Below are positions 17,044 through 26,469 of a DNA stretch of 64,000 bases, piece by piece (position 1 is the first letter of the stretch; every line of letters starts with the position of its first letter). Both the position numbers and the translations under genes were made by a program. The notes below the pieces were generated by a model, which was given only the letters and a program-made list of their open reading frames with translations, searched no databases and was not told the DNA's origin. This DNA comes from DATKZH01 sp035528065. GTDB taxonomy: Bacteria > Planctomycetota > Planctomycetia > Pirellulales > Thermoguttaceae. The stretch is from positions 21,657-85,656 of the forward strand of contig DATKZH010000046.1 of assembly GCA_035528065.1 (NCBI GenBank). The letters are read 5' to 3'.

Positions 17044-17717
17044 CCGGCCCCGTCTTCGGTCGATCCGGACAAGTAGAGCTTCCCCTCGCCCAGGCGGAGG
17101 GCTTCGATCCGGACCGCCTTGTCGTCTTCGTCGCGTGGGGGAGGAATGGAGATCTCGACCACCGGATCGCCCTCGGCTTGTCGCCACTGGATCTCCAGGT
17201 CCAGGTCGCTGGCCTTCTCCGAGATCTTGTCCAGAACCTTGTCGAGCGGCAGCGGCACGATGCCGGCCCGGGCTCGCCGAATCCGCAAGGCGACCACGTT
17301 CGGCTCGGCCAGATAGACGTCGGCGGCCATCGAGAGCACGCTCTTCAGGTTGCGGCGCTCCAGCCGGCAGGCAATCCACATCTGGTCGGGCTCGATGGCC
17401 ACGCGGGGGTCGCTCAGCGAAGAAGGGAGCAAGTCGGGGTAGTTCCGCTCCAAATCGACCGCCAGCCAGCCGTTGATCTGCTCGGCGGTGAAGACGGCCT
17501 CCCACTGGCCCCCCTTTCTGATGTCGCTGGCCAGGGCCGCGGCCTGCTCGATCATCTCGTCGCTGGCGTCCTCCGCGGCCTTCGGGTCTCCGGTCAGGGC
17601 GTGCTGGTAGAACTCAGGCACGTGCTGCGAGGCGCGGTAGACCCCAAGGACCCCGGCGCCGAGTGCCAGCAATGTGACCACCGCGACGAGGGACAGCCTG
17701 AGAAGCCACTTCCGCAC
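17034..17717 (-). CDS. Membrane-anchored protein, unknown
   Basis: A 227-residue protein with one N-terminal membrane anchor (residues 5-27) and a soluble extracytoplasmic domain. Motifs such as FTAEQINGWLAVDLERNYPD and LLPSSLSDPRVAIEPDQMWI resemble lipid-binding YpmS/LmeA-like domains, but the match is weak. GTG 17717 is chosen over an out-of-frame ATG; AGGATCG lies upstream. The final Lys-Arg-stop is encoded by the palindrome at 16969-17043. Confidence 0.65.
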   Translation of the reverse strand: MRKWLLRLSLVAVVTLLALGAGVLGVYRASQHVPEFYQHALTGDPKAAEDASDEMIEQAAALASDIRKGGQWEAVFTAEQINGWLAVDLERNYPDLLPSSLSDPRVAIEPDQMWIACRLERRNLKSVLSMAADVYLAEPNVVALRIRRARAGIVPLPLDKVLDKISEKASDLDLEIQWRQAEGDPVVEISIPPPRDEDDKAVRIEALRLGEGKLYLSGSTEDGAGKR

Positions 17718-17944
17718 GGCATTCGATCCTCGTAACAGGCCCGTCCTGCTTTGGGGGCGCAGACGTACGCGTGTCGCAAGAGAAGCCGGGACATTCCTTG
17801 GGGGCGGGCGAATCGTACTCGCACGCGACTACCCCGTCAATGGACGTTCCCCCCACAGGTTGGGAACGTCGTCCCCGCTATCCACCCCGAACGGCCTCTG
17901 TTACAATGCTGCGATTCCTGAACAACCCGAAAGGAGAAGTCTCG

Positions 17945-18367
17945 ATGAGTTGGTTCGAAAGTCAGTCGACCAAGGAGAAGAAGTCCACGGTGAAGAACGT
18001 GATCGCCGTGATGTTGGCCGATGGGAAAATCACTTCGGAAGAACAGGAGTTCCTGGCTGCGGTCTGCGTGCGAGTCGGCCTCTCTCCCGCGGAGCTGAAG
18101 TCGATCCTCGACGACCCCCAGAAGGTGTCGTTCACGCCCGCAAAGGCCCCCAAAGAGCGAATCATGCAGCTCTTGGACGTGGTCTTCATGATGATGATCG
18201 ACGGGGAAGTCGACCAGCGCGAGATGCGTCTCTGCCAGGCAATCGCTACCCAACTTGGCTTCCCGGCATCGGCCGTGCCCAAGCTCGTGATGGCGATTAT
18301 CGAAGGAATCAAGAAAGGCCGAGAGCGAGCCACTGTGGCGTCGGAGATCGAAGGGCTGCTCGACTAG
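17945..18367 (+). CDS. TerB-like helical protein
   Basis: A 140-residue all-helical protein. The pattern VIAVMLADGKITSEEQEFL followed by VVFMMMIDGEVDQREMRLC is the duplicated acidic helix motif of TerB (tellurite-resistance) domains, which bind metal ions in some members. There is no signal peptide, so it is cytoplasmic. AAAGGAGAAG lies eight bases before ATG 17945. TerB proteins occur in stress and membrane-associated signalling complexes; no other ter genes are nearby. Confidence 0.75.
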   Translation: MSWFESQSTKEKKSTVKNVIAVMLADGKITSEEQEFLAAVCVRVGLSPAELKSILDDPQKVSFTPAKAPKERIMQLLDVVFMMMIDGEVDQREMRLCQAIATQLGFPASAVPKLVMAIIEGIKKGRERATVASEIEGLLD

Positions 18368-18633
18368 CGGTCGCCACTTGCCGGCGGCGCGGGACTTGCT
18401 GCGCCTGGGCAACTCATCCAAGATGGCGAGACGCGGGCTACTGTAGGGAAGGCCCTCGGTGACGTTGCCTACAGACAAAACCGCGCAAGGATGGGCCCCC
18501 GTTGGGTGTGCCGCGGACCGCGTCCTCCCCTCGCCCCTCGCCGGTGACGCGCGAACCGCCAAGGTTGTGCCGCTCACGCAAAGCCCTCATCCACGCAACG
18601 AGTCGCCCCCTTACTTCTGGCGGAAGAAACGCG

Positions 18634-19872
18634 ATGGACCAGACGCCCACAAACCGGCGCGTGATCCAGGTCGGTAAGAGCATCATCGGTCCCGTCGAGC
18701 CGAGGCAGAAGACCGTCCGCGCCAGAAAGCCGGGCGACTACCCGCACGTGCCGGCGCCGTATCTCGACGTGGCCAGGAAGCTCTCCAGCCCGCTCCTGAT
18801 GGGCCCGCCCATCTGCGATGAGCTCATCGCCTTCCTCCGGCACACGTTCACCGAGGAGGAAGCCGGCGCGGTGCGCCACCTGGGCGCGATGAAAGGCCGT
18901 ACCGCCGCGGATATCGCCCGGGCCGCACAACGCCCCCTGGACGAAATCGAGCCGATCCTCGAAGGGCTCGCCAAGAAGCGGGCGATCGCCGGCGACGGAC
19001 CCGCCGAGAAGCGCCGCTTCAAGCTGTTGCCGGTCATGCCGGGCATGTTCGAGATGGTCCTGATCGGCGAGTCGCCCGACGCGATGACCGACTGGCACCG
19101 CCGGTTCGCCGAGCTTTTGGAGGCGCTTTTCGAGACGGGCTACACGCTCGATTACGCCGACCATTCGGCGCCGTTCGTCCGCTACCTGCCCGTCGGCGGC
19201 GTGCTCAGCGCCCATCCCGCGGCCCTGCCGTCGGATCAGCTCGAAGTGGTCCTGGACCGCTACGACAAGTTCGGCGTGGGCTACTGCCAGTGCCGCATGT
19301 CGACGCCGCCCACCGGCCGGGGATGCGGCAGGCCGCTGGAGGTCTGCACCGCGATGGGCACCTGGGCCGAGGTGGGCATCGAGGCCGGCTGGCTCCGCTC
19401 GGTCTCGAAGCAGGGGCTGTTGGAGATCAAGCGGGAGGCCGAGACGCACGGGCTGGTCAACTTCATCGTCAACGTCGAGTCGGCCAAGGGCCAGGCTTCC
19501 TGCTCCTGCTGTGGGTGCTGCTGCAAGGCGATGCGCCAGGTCACCGAGTTCAACGCCCCCGCGATGCTCGCCCCGCCCCACTTCATGCCCCGCTTTGACG
19601 CCGCGAAGTGCACCCACTGCGGCCGCTGCGCCAGGGCCTGCCCGATGGGGGCGATCACCGTCAACACCGACCGCGACCAAGGAACCCTCGACCACCAGCC
19701 CGTCCGCTGCATCGGCTGCGGCCTCTGCAAGCTGGCCTGTGACAAGAGCCAAGCCATCGAGATGCAGCCCGTCCCCGACTACCGGCTTCCCTATAAGAGT
19801 TGGCTCTCTTTCCTCCTCGGCAACGCCCCGCGGCTGCTGACGACCTCGTGGAAGGTCTGGCGCAGCCGGTAG
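18634..19872 (+). CDS. 4Fe-4S dicluster ferredoxin-type protein
   Basis: A 412-residue cytoplasmic protein. Two classical 4Fe-4S motifs are at Cys326-329-332-336 (CTHCGRCARACP) and Cys359-362-365-369 (CIGCGLCKLAC). Two further Cys groups, CQCR at 218-221 and CSCCGCCC at 290-297, may hold another cluster. The N-terminal 150 residues contain a helical region (AADIARAAQRPLDEIEPILE) like a winged helix. It is probably an electron carrier or a reductase subunit; the partner is unknown. ATG 18634 follows GGAAGAAACGCG. Confidence 0.85.
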   Translation: MDQTPTNRRVIQVGKSIIGPVEPRQKTVRARKPGDYPHVPAPYLDVARKLSSPLLMGPPICDELIAFLRHTFTEEEAGAVRHLGAMKGRTAADIARAAQRPLDEIEPILEGLAKKRAIAGDGPAEKRRFKLLPVMPGMFEMVLIGESPDAMTDWHRRFAELLEALFETGYTLDYADHSAPFVRYLPVGGVLSAHPAALPSDQLEVVLDRYDKFGVGYCQCRMSTPPTGRGCGRPLEVCTAMGTWAEVGIEAGWLRSVSKQGLLEIKREAETHGLVNFIVNVESAKGQASCSCCGCCCKAMRQVTEFNAPAMLAPPHFMPRFDAAKCTHCGRCARACPMGAITVNTDRDQGTLDHQPVRCIGCGLCKLACDKSQAIEMQPVPDYRLPYKSWLSFLLGNAPRLLTTSWKVWRSR

Positions 19873-20111
19873 GTTGGGACTACCGACAGTTGAGGCAATG
19901 GACAGAAAACGGCCAGTTCCTTTTGCTTCCCCCTCGTCCGAGTGGGTGTCGACCTGCTCCAATCTGTTAAACTGCGGCGGGTTACGGTTGGCGTCTGCAA
20001 CAGGTGTGGCCGCTTGCTTGACACGTCGCGCGAACCGAACCAGAACACGACGTGCTGCACTGAAGCGGCCGCGCGATGAAGACTTCAATTCCATGCGGCG
20101 GAAGCGAGTCG

Positions 20112-20795
20112 ATGCGGGAGTTCCCCAAGAGCGTGTTCGGGATCTGCACGGCTTCCGTTGCCGTGCTGATCTTCACCGCGGGGATTGTGAAGGTCCTCTG
20201 GAACGAACTGCTCGTACAGTTCCTTTCGGAAGCCGCCGAGAGGACGTCCTCAGGTTCAGTGAATGAGTTCAAGTCCTCCGCGCCAGTCGTCGTCGTTGGA
20301 TACGTGTTGCTCGTCGGATGGTCGCTTGCGGTAGCGCTCGCATGGGGGCTCGTGCACGCGATCCTCGCAGGACGCCTGTCCGTGGCCAGTGTTCTTGTTC
20401 ACGCAGAGGAATCGCCTCAAGAGAAGCTAGCCGACACCTACTGCAAGATCGAGTTCGACGTGGTTGGTCTGGGAAACGAAATCCACCGCGAATTCGCCAA
20501 CACGCTTTCGGAATGGAGGCATTTGGCCGACTATTACGTCCGACTGTGTCTCCGCTATCGGGAGTCGGCCATTGATGAATTGACCCAGGTGATCTCTTCG
20601 GAGTGGCATCTGCGCCCTTCGATTGAGCAAGTACGTGATATCGCGAGTAACGGGCTTGCCGAAACGATCTCCATCCTCCAAGGGCAGGCCACCAAGGAAG
20701 AGTACAAGGCTCTCTTTGATCAGGCAGCGAGGCGCGTTTGGAGAATCGCCAAGGAAATCAGAACGTGTGCGGAGCAACTCACTTCGGGTACGTGA
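20112..20795 (+). CDS. Two-TM membrane protein, unknown (accessory cassette)
   Basis: A 227-residue protein with two membrane segments, near residues 8-30 and 56-85, then a helical cytoplasmic domain with several Trp and Arg. The start at 20112 is preferred because GGAAG lies upstream; an ATG at 20076 is also possible. By eye the coding sequence is less GC-rich than its neighbours. The next gene follows after 41 bases and probably shares a transcript. No family is recognised. Confidence 0.6.
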   Translation: MREFPKSVFGICTASVAVLIFTAGIVKVLWNELLVQFLSEAAERTSSGSVNEFKSSAPVVVVGYVLLVGWSLAVALAWGLVHAILAGRLSVASVLVHAEESPQEKLADTYCKIEFDVVGLGNEIHREFANTLSEWRHLADYYVRLCLRYRESAIDELTQVISSEWHLRPSIEQVRDIASNGLAETISILQGQATKEEYKALFDQAARRVWRIAKEIRTCAEQLTSGT

Positions 20796-20836
20796 CTTCC
20801 ACGCGCCCCTGCCACCGTTCAACGGATTGACCAGAC

Positions 20837-21277
20837 ATGGACGCCAAGACTGAGATCCGGATTCATCGTCCCCATCTGCCAAACGCGGTCCGGAAGAACA
20901 TGCCGGAGGTGTTGCGCGAGATCGAATCCGCAATCGATGATTTCACGTCCGCAGGCACTGCGCTGCTGAATCGCTTCGACCAAGAGAGCGCCCAGCGAGT
21001 CTGGACGAGCAGCCGAGTCGCATGGGGGCTCTTGTTGCCGTATCGGCAGCCGGTGCTCCGAGAGAAGCGTTTCCTGGTCGAAAGATTCTGCGATCTCGCG
21101 GGCCAGCTCCACGACTTCCTCGAAACGAAGGGAGGTCAGGAGGACGAGCGGTTCCAGCGCCTTGCGGAGGATCTTGCGCGGCGAAAAACGCTGCTCTCGG
21201 CGTTGCTGGCAGAGAATGGAGAGCCGCGCATTCGCGAATTGCTCAATGCCGAGAGAATGGCGGCAGGCGCGGGCTAG
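20837..21277 (+). CDS. Helical protein of unknown function (accessory cassette)
   Basis: A 146-residue soluble protein, mostly alpha helical (MPEVLREIESAIDDFTSAGT, LVERFCDLAGQLHDFLETK). No signal peptide or known motif. It follows the two-TM protein gene on the same strand. The pair may have been acquired together; their composition differs from the flanking housekeeping-like genes. No function is assigned. Confidence 0.55.
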   Translation: MDAKTEIRIHRPHLPNAVRKNMPEVLREIESAIDDFTSAGTALLNRFDQESAQRVWTSSRVAWGLLLPYRQPVLREKRFLVERFCDLAGQLHDFLETKGGQEDERFQRLAEDLARRKTLLSALLAENGEPRIRELLNAERMAAGAG

Positions 21278-21589
21278 AAGACAACTCCGCGATGCCGGAT
21301 AGCGCGCCGCGACACCATCCCTTGACTGCGCACAACGCCCGCCGAGTCGACACGGCTCCAGCGGCCTGACCGTTTACGGGAGCGTCACTCTCGAGTCGAC
21401 GTCCGTCTCATGTCCGACGGGAAGTGCAAACGGCAAATCCGCGGCTCCATGAACGATCCCAGCCCCCAGGGGCGACACAAAGCAAGTGCCGACCCGTTGG
21501 GGCTTTCGTGGAGTTCCTGCTTTTCCTCCCAGGGCTCACGCCCTGGGCTATTGACTGGCGCCCCTCCCGGGCTGACCGCTGCCTTATGC
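21278..21589. other. Intergenic region, 312 bp, with a palindromic repeat
   Basis: It lies between converging genes. No coding signal. It contains the hairpin CCCAGGGC-TCAC-GCCCTGGG at 21530-21549, which could terminate both genes. Confidence 0.5.
21530..21549. repeat. Hairpin repeat CCCAGGGC/GCCCTGGG
   Basis: Perfect 8-bp stem with a 4-base loop between converging genes. The sequence type looks like one of the short palindromic repeats found elsewhere in this window, and a terminator role is possible although no T-run follows. Confidence 0.6.
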
Positions 21590-23434
21590 TCACCCAGCCC
21601 GTCTCTCCAACTCCTCCCACCGCGCGTAGCTCGTGGCAAGCTTGGATTCCAACTCCCGCAGCGCGGCCGTATCGCGGGCGATCTGGTCGCCGGGGCGTTT
21701 GTAGAAATCGGGGTCCGACATCCGCTCGTGGCGCGCCGCGATCTCGGCTTCGAGCCGCTCGATCGTCGACGGCAGGGCGGCCAACTCCTGCTTTTCGCGG
21801 TACGTGAGGCGCCGCTCGCCCCCTTTCTCGCCGGCTTTTCGGGATGGCGAGGCCGTCTTCTCCGTTGCGGCAGGGGCTCGCCGTCGAGCGGAAGAAGCCT
21901 CGTCTTCGCTCGCGCCGGCCCCGGTCGCAGCCTCCGAGCGCTGCCGCTGCCAATCGTCGTAGCCGCCGACGTACTCATTCACCTCGCCCGCCTCGAACAC
22001 GATCGTGCTGGTGACCACGTTGTTGAGAAACTCGCGATCGTGGCTGACCAAAAGCACGGTCCCCTGGTATTCGACCAACCGCTCCTCCAGCAGCTCCAGC
22101 GTCTCCATGTCCAGATCGTTGGTCGGCTCGTCCATCACGACGACGTTCGCCGGCTTGGCGAACAGCCGGGCCAAAAGCACGCGGTTCCGCTCGCCCCCGG
22201 AAAGGAACCGGATCGGCATCCGGGCCTGCTCGGGCGTGAAGAGGAAGTCCTGGAGGTAGCCGACGACGTGTCGCTTCCTGCCGCCCGACTGCACCGACTG
22301 GTAGCCCTCGCCGACGTTCTCCTGGACCGTCTTCTCCTCGTCCAATTGCCCCCGAAGCTGGTCGAAGTAGGCGACCTGGAGATTCGACCCCAGGCGGACG
22401 CTGCCTTGGGTGGGCGCGAGCTGCCCCAAGAGCACGCGGAGGAGCGTTGTCTTGCCGGCCCCGTTGGGCCCAATGATCCCCATCTTGTCTCCCCGCATGA
22501 TCCGGGTGGAAAAACCGCGGAAGATCGCGTGGTCGCCGTAGGCGAACGCCACGCTGTCCGCCCGCACGACGAGGTTGCCGCTGCGGAGCTCCTGGTCGAT
22601 CGTCATCCGCACCTTGCCCGGCGCCGCCCTTCGCTCGCTGCGCTCGCGACGCATCCGTTCGAGCGCCCGAACGCGGCCTTCGTTGCGGGTGCGCCGGGCG
22701 AGAATCCCCTGCCGGATCCATGCCTCCTCCTGGGCGAGTCGCTTGTCGAACAGGGCGCTTTGTTTCTCTTCCGCGGCGAGCGTGGCCTCTTTGCGCTTCA
22801 AGAACGTGTCGTAGTCGCAGGACCAGTCGAACAGGGCGCCCCGATCCAGCTCCAGGATCCGCCCGGCCACCTTGCGGAGGAACATCCGATCGTGCGTGAC
22901 GAACATCAAGGTGGCGTCCCAACGCAAGAGGAGCTTTTCCAGCCAGTCGATGGTCTCGATGTCCAGGTGGTTGGTCGGCTCGTCGAGCAGGAGGAGGTCG
23001 GGGTCGCCGGCGAGGGCCCGGCCCAAAAGCGCACGGCGCTTCATCCCGGACGACAGCGTCTCGAACGGCGCGGTGGCGTCCATCTCCAGACGCGACAAGA
23101 CGCGCTCGACGCGCTCTTCGTTGCGCCAGCGCGATTCCGGGTCGCCCTCGTCCGCCGGCGGCAACCCGGCGAGAATCACGTCAAACACGCGGCCGTCGAG
23201 GTCCTGCGGCACCTCTTGCGGCAAGAGCGACACCTTCGCCCCGGGGGCCAGAACGACCTCCCCTTCGTCGGGCTCGATCTCGCGGCAGAGGATCCGCAGC
23301 AACGTCGACTTGCCCGCCCCGTTCCGGCCCAGAAGCCCGATCCGCTGGCCGCGCTCGATCTGACAGCTCACCCCCTGCATCAAGGGCGGACCGCGAAAGC
23401 CGATGCCGAGATCGCGTAGGTTGACAAGTGCCAT
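21590..23434 (-). CDS. uup: ABC-F family ATPase, Uup-like
   Basis: A 614-residue protein with two ABC ATPase domains and no membrane domain. Walker A motifs are at 36-44 (GRNGAGKST) and 322-330 (GPNGAGKTT). Walker B with DEPTNHLD is at 147-158, and the second reads DEPTNDLD. Signature motifs are LSSGMKRRALLGRAL and LSGGERNRVLLARL. The C-terminal 75 residues form a charged coiled coil, as in Uup. ABC-F proteins act on ribosomes or DNA structures, not in transport. ATG 23434 is preferred over an upstream TTG. It follows tyrS after 24 bases on the same strand. Confidence 0.9.
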   Translation of the reverse strand: MALVNLRDLGIGFRGPPLMQGVSCQIERGQRIGLLGRNGAGKSTLLRILCREIEPDEGEVVLAPGAKVSLLPQEVPQDLDGRVFDVILAGLPPADEGDPESRWRNEERVERVLSRLEMDATAPFETLSSGMKRRALLGRALAGDPDLLLLDEPTNHLDIETIDWLEKLLLRWDATLMFVTHDRMFLRKVAGRILELDRGALFDWSCDYDTFLKRKEATLAAEEKQSALFDKRLAQEEAWIRQGILARRTRNEGRVRALERMRRERSERRAAPGKVRMTIDQELRSGNLVVRADSVAFAYGDHAIFRGFSTRIMRGDKMGIIGPNGAGKTTLLRVLLGQLAPTQGSVRLGSNLQVAYFDQLRGQLDEEKTVQENVGEGYQSVQSGGRKRHVVGYLQDFLFTPEQARMPIRFLSGGERNRVLLARLFAKPANVVVMDEPTNDLDMETLELLEERLVEYQGTVLLVSHDREFLNNVVTSTIVFEAGEVNEYVGGYDDWQRQRSEAATGAGASEDEASSARRRAPAATEKTASPSRKAGEKGGERRLTYREKQELAALPSTIERLEAEIAARHERMSDPDFYKRPGDQIARDTAALRELESKLATSYARWEELERRAG

Positions 23435-23458
23435 GGTCACCGCCTGCAAGGCTCGCCG

Positions 23459-24763
23459 TCAGGGCGCGAAGCGTAATAGGGCGTGCTTCTTCTTGCCCGC
23501 GCGGAGCACCATCATCGTCTCGCTGGCCAGGTCGCCCGGGCCGAGCCGGGTGTCGACGTCGTCGACGCGGCGGTTGTTCACGTAGGCGCCGCCTTGGGTG
23601 ACGAGGCGCCGGGCCTCGCTCTTCGACTTCGTGAGGCCGGCTTCGCAGAAGGCGTCGATCACCGAGAGGCCCTCGCCGGAAAGGCGGTCGCGGGGTAGCT
23701 CCCGGCTGGGAACGTCGGCGTAGATCTCGCGGAGCTGCGCGTCCGTGCGCTCGCCGAGATCATCCGAAGGGAGCTTGTCCGGGGGGAACAAGCGCTCGGT
23801 CGCCCGCTGGGCCGCGGCCAGCCCCTCCTCGCCGTGGACCAGACGCGTCAGCTCGCCGGCCAGACGGCGTTGGGCCTCGCGACGCCCGGGGGCAGCCTCG
23901 TGCCGGGCTATGATGGCGTCGATCTCCTCGCGCGCAAGATCGGTGAAGAAGCGGAGGCAGGTGCCCACGTCGGCGTCGTCGAGGTTGATCCAGTACTGGT
24001 AGAAGTGGTAGGGGCTGGTGCGCTCGGGCGCAAGCCACACGGCGCCCGACTCGGTTTTCCCCATCTTCGTGCCGTCGCTCTTGGTCAACAGCGGGCAGGT
24101 CATTCCGTAGAGCTGCACGCCGCGGAGCCGCCGGGCGAGGTCGATGCCGGCCGTGATGTTTCCCCACTGGTCGCTCCCGCCCACCTGGATCTGGCAATCG
24201 TAGTGCTCGCTCAGATAGACGAAGTCGTACGCCTGGAGGAGCATGTAGCTGAACTCGGTGTAGCTCAGGCCGCTGTCGGCCCGCTCCAGGCGGCTTCTGA
24301 CCGAGTCCTTGGTGAGCATCACGTTGACGGGAAAGTGCTTGCCGATATCCCGCAGAAACTCCAGGTATCCGAACCGGCCCATCCAGTCGTAGTTGTTCAC
24401 CAGCACGGCGGAGATCGGGCCGCAGTCGAAGTCGAGAAACCGGCGGAGCTGCGTTTCCATGCCGGCGATGTTCGCCCGGATCGACTCCTCGGAAAGCAGC
24501 ACCCGCTCTTCGCTCTTGCCGCTCGGGTCGCCGATCATGCCGGTGGCCCCGCCCACCAGGGCGATCGGCCGGTGCCCACACTGCTGGAACCGCCGGAGGA
24601 CCATCAGGGCCACCAGGTGCCCCACGTGCAGGCTGTCGGCCGTGGGATCGAAGCCGACGTAGACCGTGCGCGGCTCCTGGGCGAGCCACTCGGGCAGGTT
24701 TTCGTGGTCGGTCGTCTGGTTGACCAGGCGGCGCCAATCGAGCTCGGCAAGGACATCCTTCAT
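23459..24763 (-). CDS. tyrS: Tyrosyl-tRNA synthetase
   Basis: A 434-residue class I aminoacyl-tRNA synthetase charging tRNA-Tyr. The HIGH motif reads HVGH (46-49) and KMSKS reads KMGKT (233-237). The tyrosine-binding region includes SYMLLQAYDFVYL and QVGGSDQWGN. A C-terminal S4 RNA-binding domain is at about 365-434 (SKSEARRLVTQGGAYVNNR). ATG 24763 gives the usual N-terminus. It is a housekeeping gene in the cytoplasm and a useful core marker beside the accessory module at 24807-26469. Confidence 0.97.
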   Translation of the reverse strand: MKDVLAELDWRRLVNQTTDHENLPEWLAQEPRTVYVGFDPTADSLHVGHLVALMVLRRFQQCGHRPIALVGGATGMIGDPSGKSEERVLLSEESIRANIAGMETQLRRFLDFDCGPISAVLVNNYDWMGRFGYLEFLRDIGKHFPVNVMLTKDSVRSRLERADSGLSYTEFSYMLLQAYDFVYLSEHYDCQIQVGGSDQWGNITAGIDLARRLRGVQLYGMTCPLLTKSDGTKMGKTESGAVWLAPERTSPYHFYQYWINLDDADVGTCLRFFTDLAREEIDAIIARHEAAPGRREAQRRLAGELTRLVHGEEGLAAAQRATERLFPPDKLPSDDLGERTDAQLREIYADVPSRELPRDRLSGEGLSVIDAFCEAGLTKSKSEARRLVTQGGAYVNNRRVDDVDTRLGPGDLASETMMVLRAGKKKHALLRFAP

Positions 24764-24806
24764 GGCGTTTTGCAGCAAGAATCAGAATAGGTGAAACTGC
24801 GCATTT

Positions 24807-25121
24807 CTACGAAGACCGTGCTGCCGCGCGATTACTCAGGATGAGGTTAACAAGCTTGCGAACCTCCGGTGCTGAGGCGACGAGTGTGACCTTCTTGCGG
24901 AACTCTTCGAGTCCGATGGCTTCCAAGCACTTGCCAAGCACTTCGTCCATGAAGGAGGGGGTGTACGCTTCAACGTCGTCAAGGTTAACCTCGACTTCAC
25001 TGTGCGTCTGTAGGAGTCCCATCAGCTGCATGCGTACAGGTTCTCCTTGATCCCTCGTTACGAGGACTGTCCCGAACTCGCTCAGATGCAATGTGGGCGT
25101 TGCGTGGCCTGCTTGCGGCAT
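24807..25121 (-). CDS. DUF4325 STAS-like domain protein
   Basis: A 104-residue protein. The segment VEVNLDDVEAYTPSFMDEVL (residues 43-62) matches the DUF4325 STAS-like signature, where a buried strand is followed by sFaDE. The fold is that of anti-anti-sigma-like proteins that bind ATPases. The ATG lies one base after the stop of the ATPase gene and its Shine-Dalgarno (AGGAG) is inside that gene, so translation is probably coupled. It is likely the binding partner of the upstream ATPase. Confidence 0.75.
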   Translation of the reverse strand: MPQAGHATPTLHLSEFGTVLVTRDQGEPVRMQLMGLLQTHSEVEVNLDDVEAYTPSFMDEVLGKCLEAIGLEEFRKKVTLVASAPEVRKLVNLILSNRAAARSS

Positions 25122-25122
25122 G

Positions 25123-26469
25123 TCAGAAAAACTCCTGAAGTTCCGTCCCGGGTACCGGCGGAAGGGTGACGTATACGTCTCCGAGAGGGATGTTCGCGTC
25201 CAGATCCAAGATCATCGCTATCCAGCAACCCTTCCAAGCGTCGGGAACGGTGGTGACATTCTCCATTCGCCGCCATCTCCTGCGATAGCAGGTGAATATC
25301 TCGCGGCCCGAGAAGACCCGGAATGTCCCACCGTTTCGGACAACCAACTCGCTCGCAACATACAGCCCGTATCCAGAGTGCTTGCTAGGTTTGCTCGTCA
25401 CTAATGGATCGCAAGCGAGGCGGACGGGAGACTCCCCGCCCAAGACTCGCGCAATCAGCTTCTCATTAGAGCCAGTCAGGATTGACTGCGCGATTCCTAG
25501 CCCCGTATCAACGACACATATGGTCAGCTTGTGCTTCTTAGGATACACCTGCGCGCAAGCGAACGCAACGGATGAAGCTCCTGCGTGGCGCTGTATGTTC
25601 TCGATTAGCTCAGCGAATACGACGAGTAATCCGGACTGCGCCGTCTTAGACAGATGCATGTGGTAGTCTATGATGTCTACCAGTTTCCGAGCAACGCTCT
25701 CTGGTTGGGTCTCGCCCCCCAATTGCTCCATGGCCATCGCGTAGTACGGGGCGGACTCCGAGTACTGCGAGATCCCACCTTTGGATGCCCTTGTGAAGCC
25801 GACAACGTCCAGGTACCTCAGCGTTGTGTCGGAAGCATTGACGACCTCGGGGCTGACATTACTGCTCTTGCACCACGCGGCCAGCGCGGCCAAGCCAACG
25901 ACATACACGTGCTCCACACCAACGAAATCGAACACCACCTCGTCCGCCGGGGGAGTCAGGTCATTCGTGACTGATGCAATCGCTGCCATATGCGCTATGT
26001 CGGACAACTCAGTGGTAATAGGAACGGTTGCACGGGACCTTCCAGAGCCAAAGAAGGTCGTCTTGCGCTCTACTTCTACGCCACTCACCTTGCGCGTCTC
26101 AGTACGTTCGTCTATCACTCTCTCGAAGTCTGAGAGGAGGTCTCGAACCGAACGTACGTCTTGCGCGAGCGTTTCGTCGCGATCGTCGAGTATCTGGCGA
26201 ACACTTGGAACCAAAGGCTTCGGACACCTCCCGCGTCTTGTGAGGCTCTTTCGGAGTAGTCGGCCCCACGTGGGGCTTCGCGTGGCCAACTCGCGAAACA
26301 ACTCCAGCAGATTCGTTATGACTTCTTCGCCAGGTTCGTGGTTCAGCAGTTCAAAGAAATCGGCAGCCACTTCCCTAGCGTTGTCGCTCAGGATTTCGCT
26401 GGCGACGACGGAGATTTCCGATGGGGAGAGCCGTTTTCCCCGGATCTGCAACAGCGCTCTGTCGAGCAT
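25123..26469 (-). CDS. STAS-like plus GHKL ATPase protein (partner-switching type)
   Basis: A 448-residue protein with three parts. Residues 1-125 are helical and unknown. Residues about 175-226 resemble a STAS domain (VVFDFVGVEHVYVVGLAALA). Residues 275-395 are a GHKL ATPase: N-box ELIENIQRH (Glu287, Asn291), G1 DTGLGI (321-326) and G2 GYGLYV (366-371). No histidine-kinase dimerisation domain is present, so it resembles an anti-sigma-type kinase fused to its own STAS domain. It is translationally coupled to the DUF4325 gene. The GC content appears lower than that of tyrS and ispD on either side, suggesting transfer. The target is unknown; regulation or defence are both possible. Confidence 0.7.
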   Translation of the reverse strand: MLDRALLQIRGKRLSPSEISVVASEILSDNAREVAADFFELLNHEPGEEVITNLLELFRELATRSPTWGRLLRKSLTRRGRCPKPLVPSVRQILDDRDETLAQDVRSVRDLLSDFERVIDERTETRKVSGVEVERKTTFFGSGRSRATVPITTELSDIAHMAAIASVTNDLTPPADEVVFDFVGVEHVYVVGLAALAAWCKSSNVSPEVVNASDTTLRYLDVVGFTRASKGGISQYSESAPYYAMAMEQLGGETQPESVARKLVDIIDYHMHLSKTAQSGLLVVFAELIENIQRHAGASSVAFACAQVYPKKHKLTICVVDTGLGIAQSILTGSNEKLIARVLGGESPVRLACDPLVTSKPSKHSGYGLYVASELVVRNGGTFRVFSGREIFTCYRRRWRRMENVTTVPDAWKGCWIAMILDLDANIPLGDVYVTLPPVPGTELQEFF

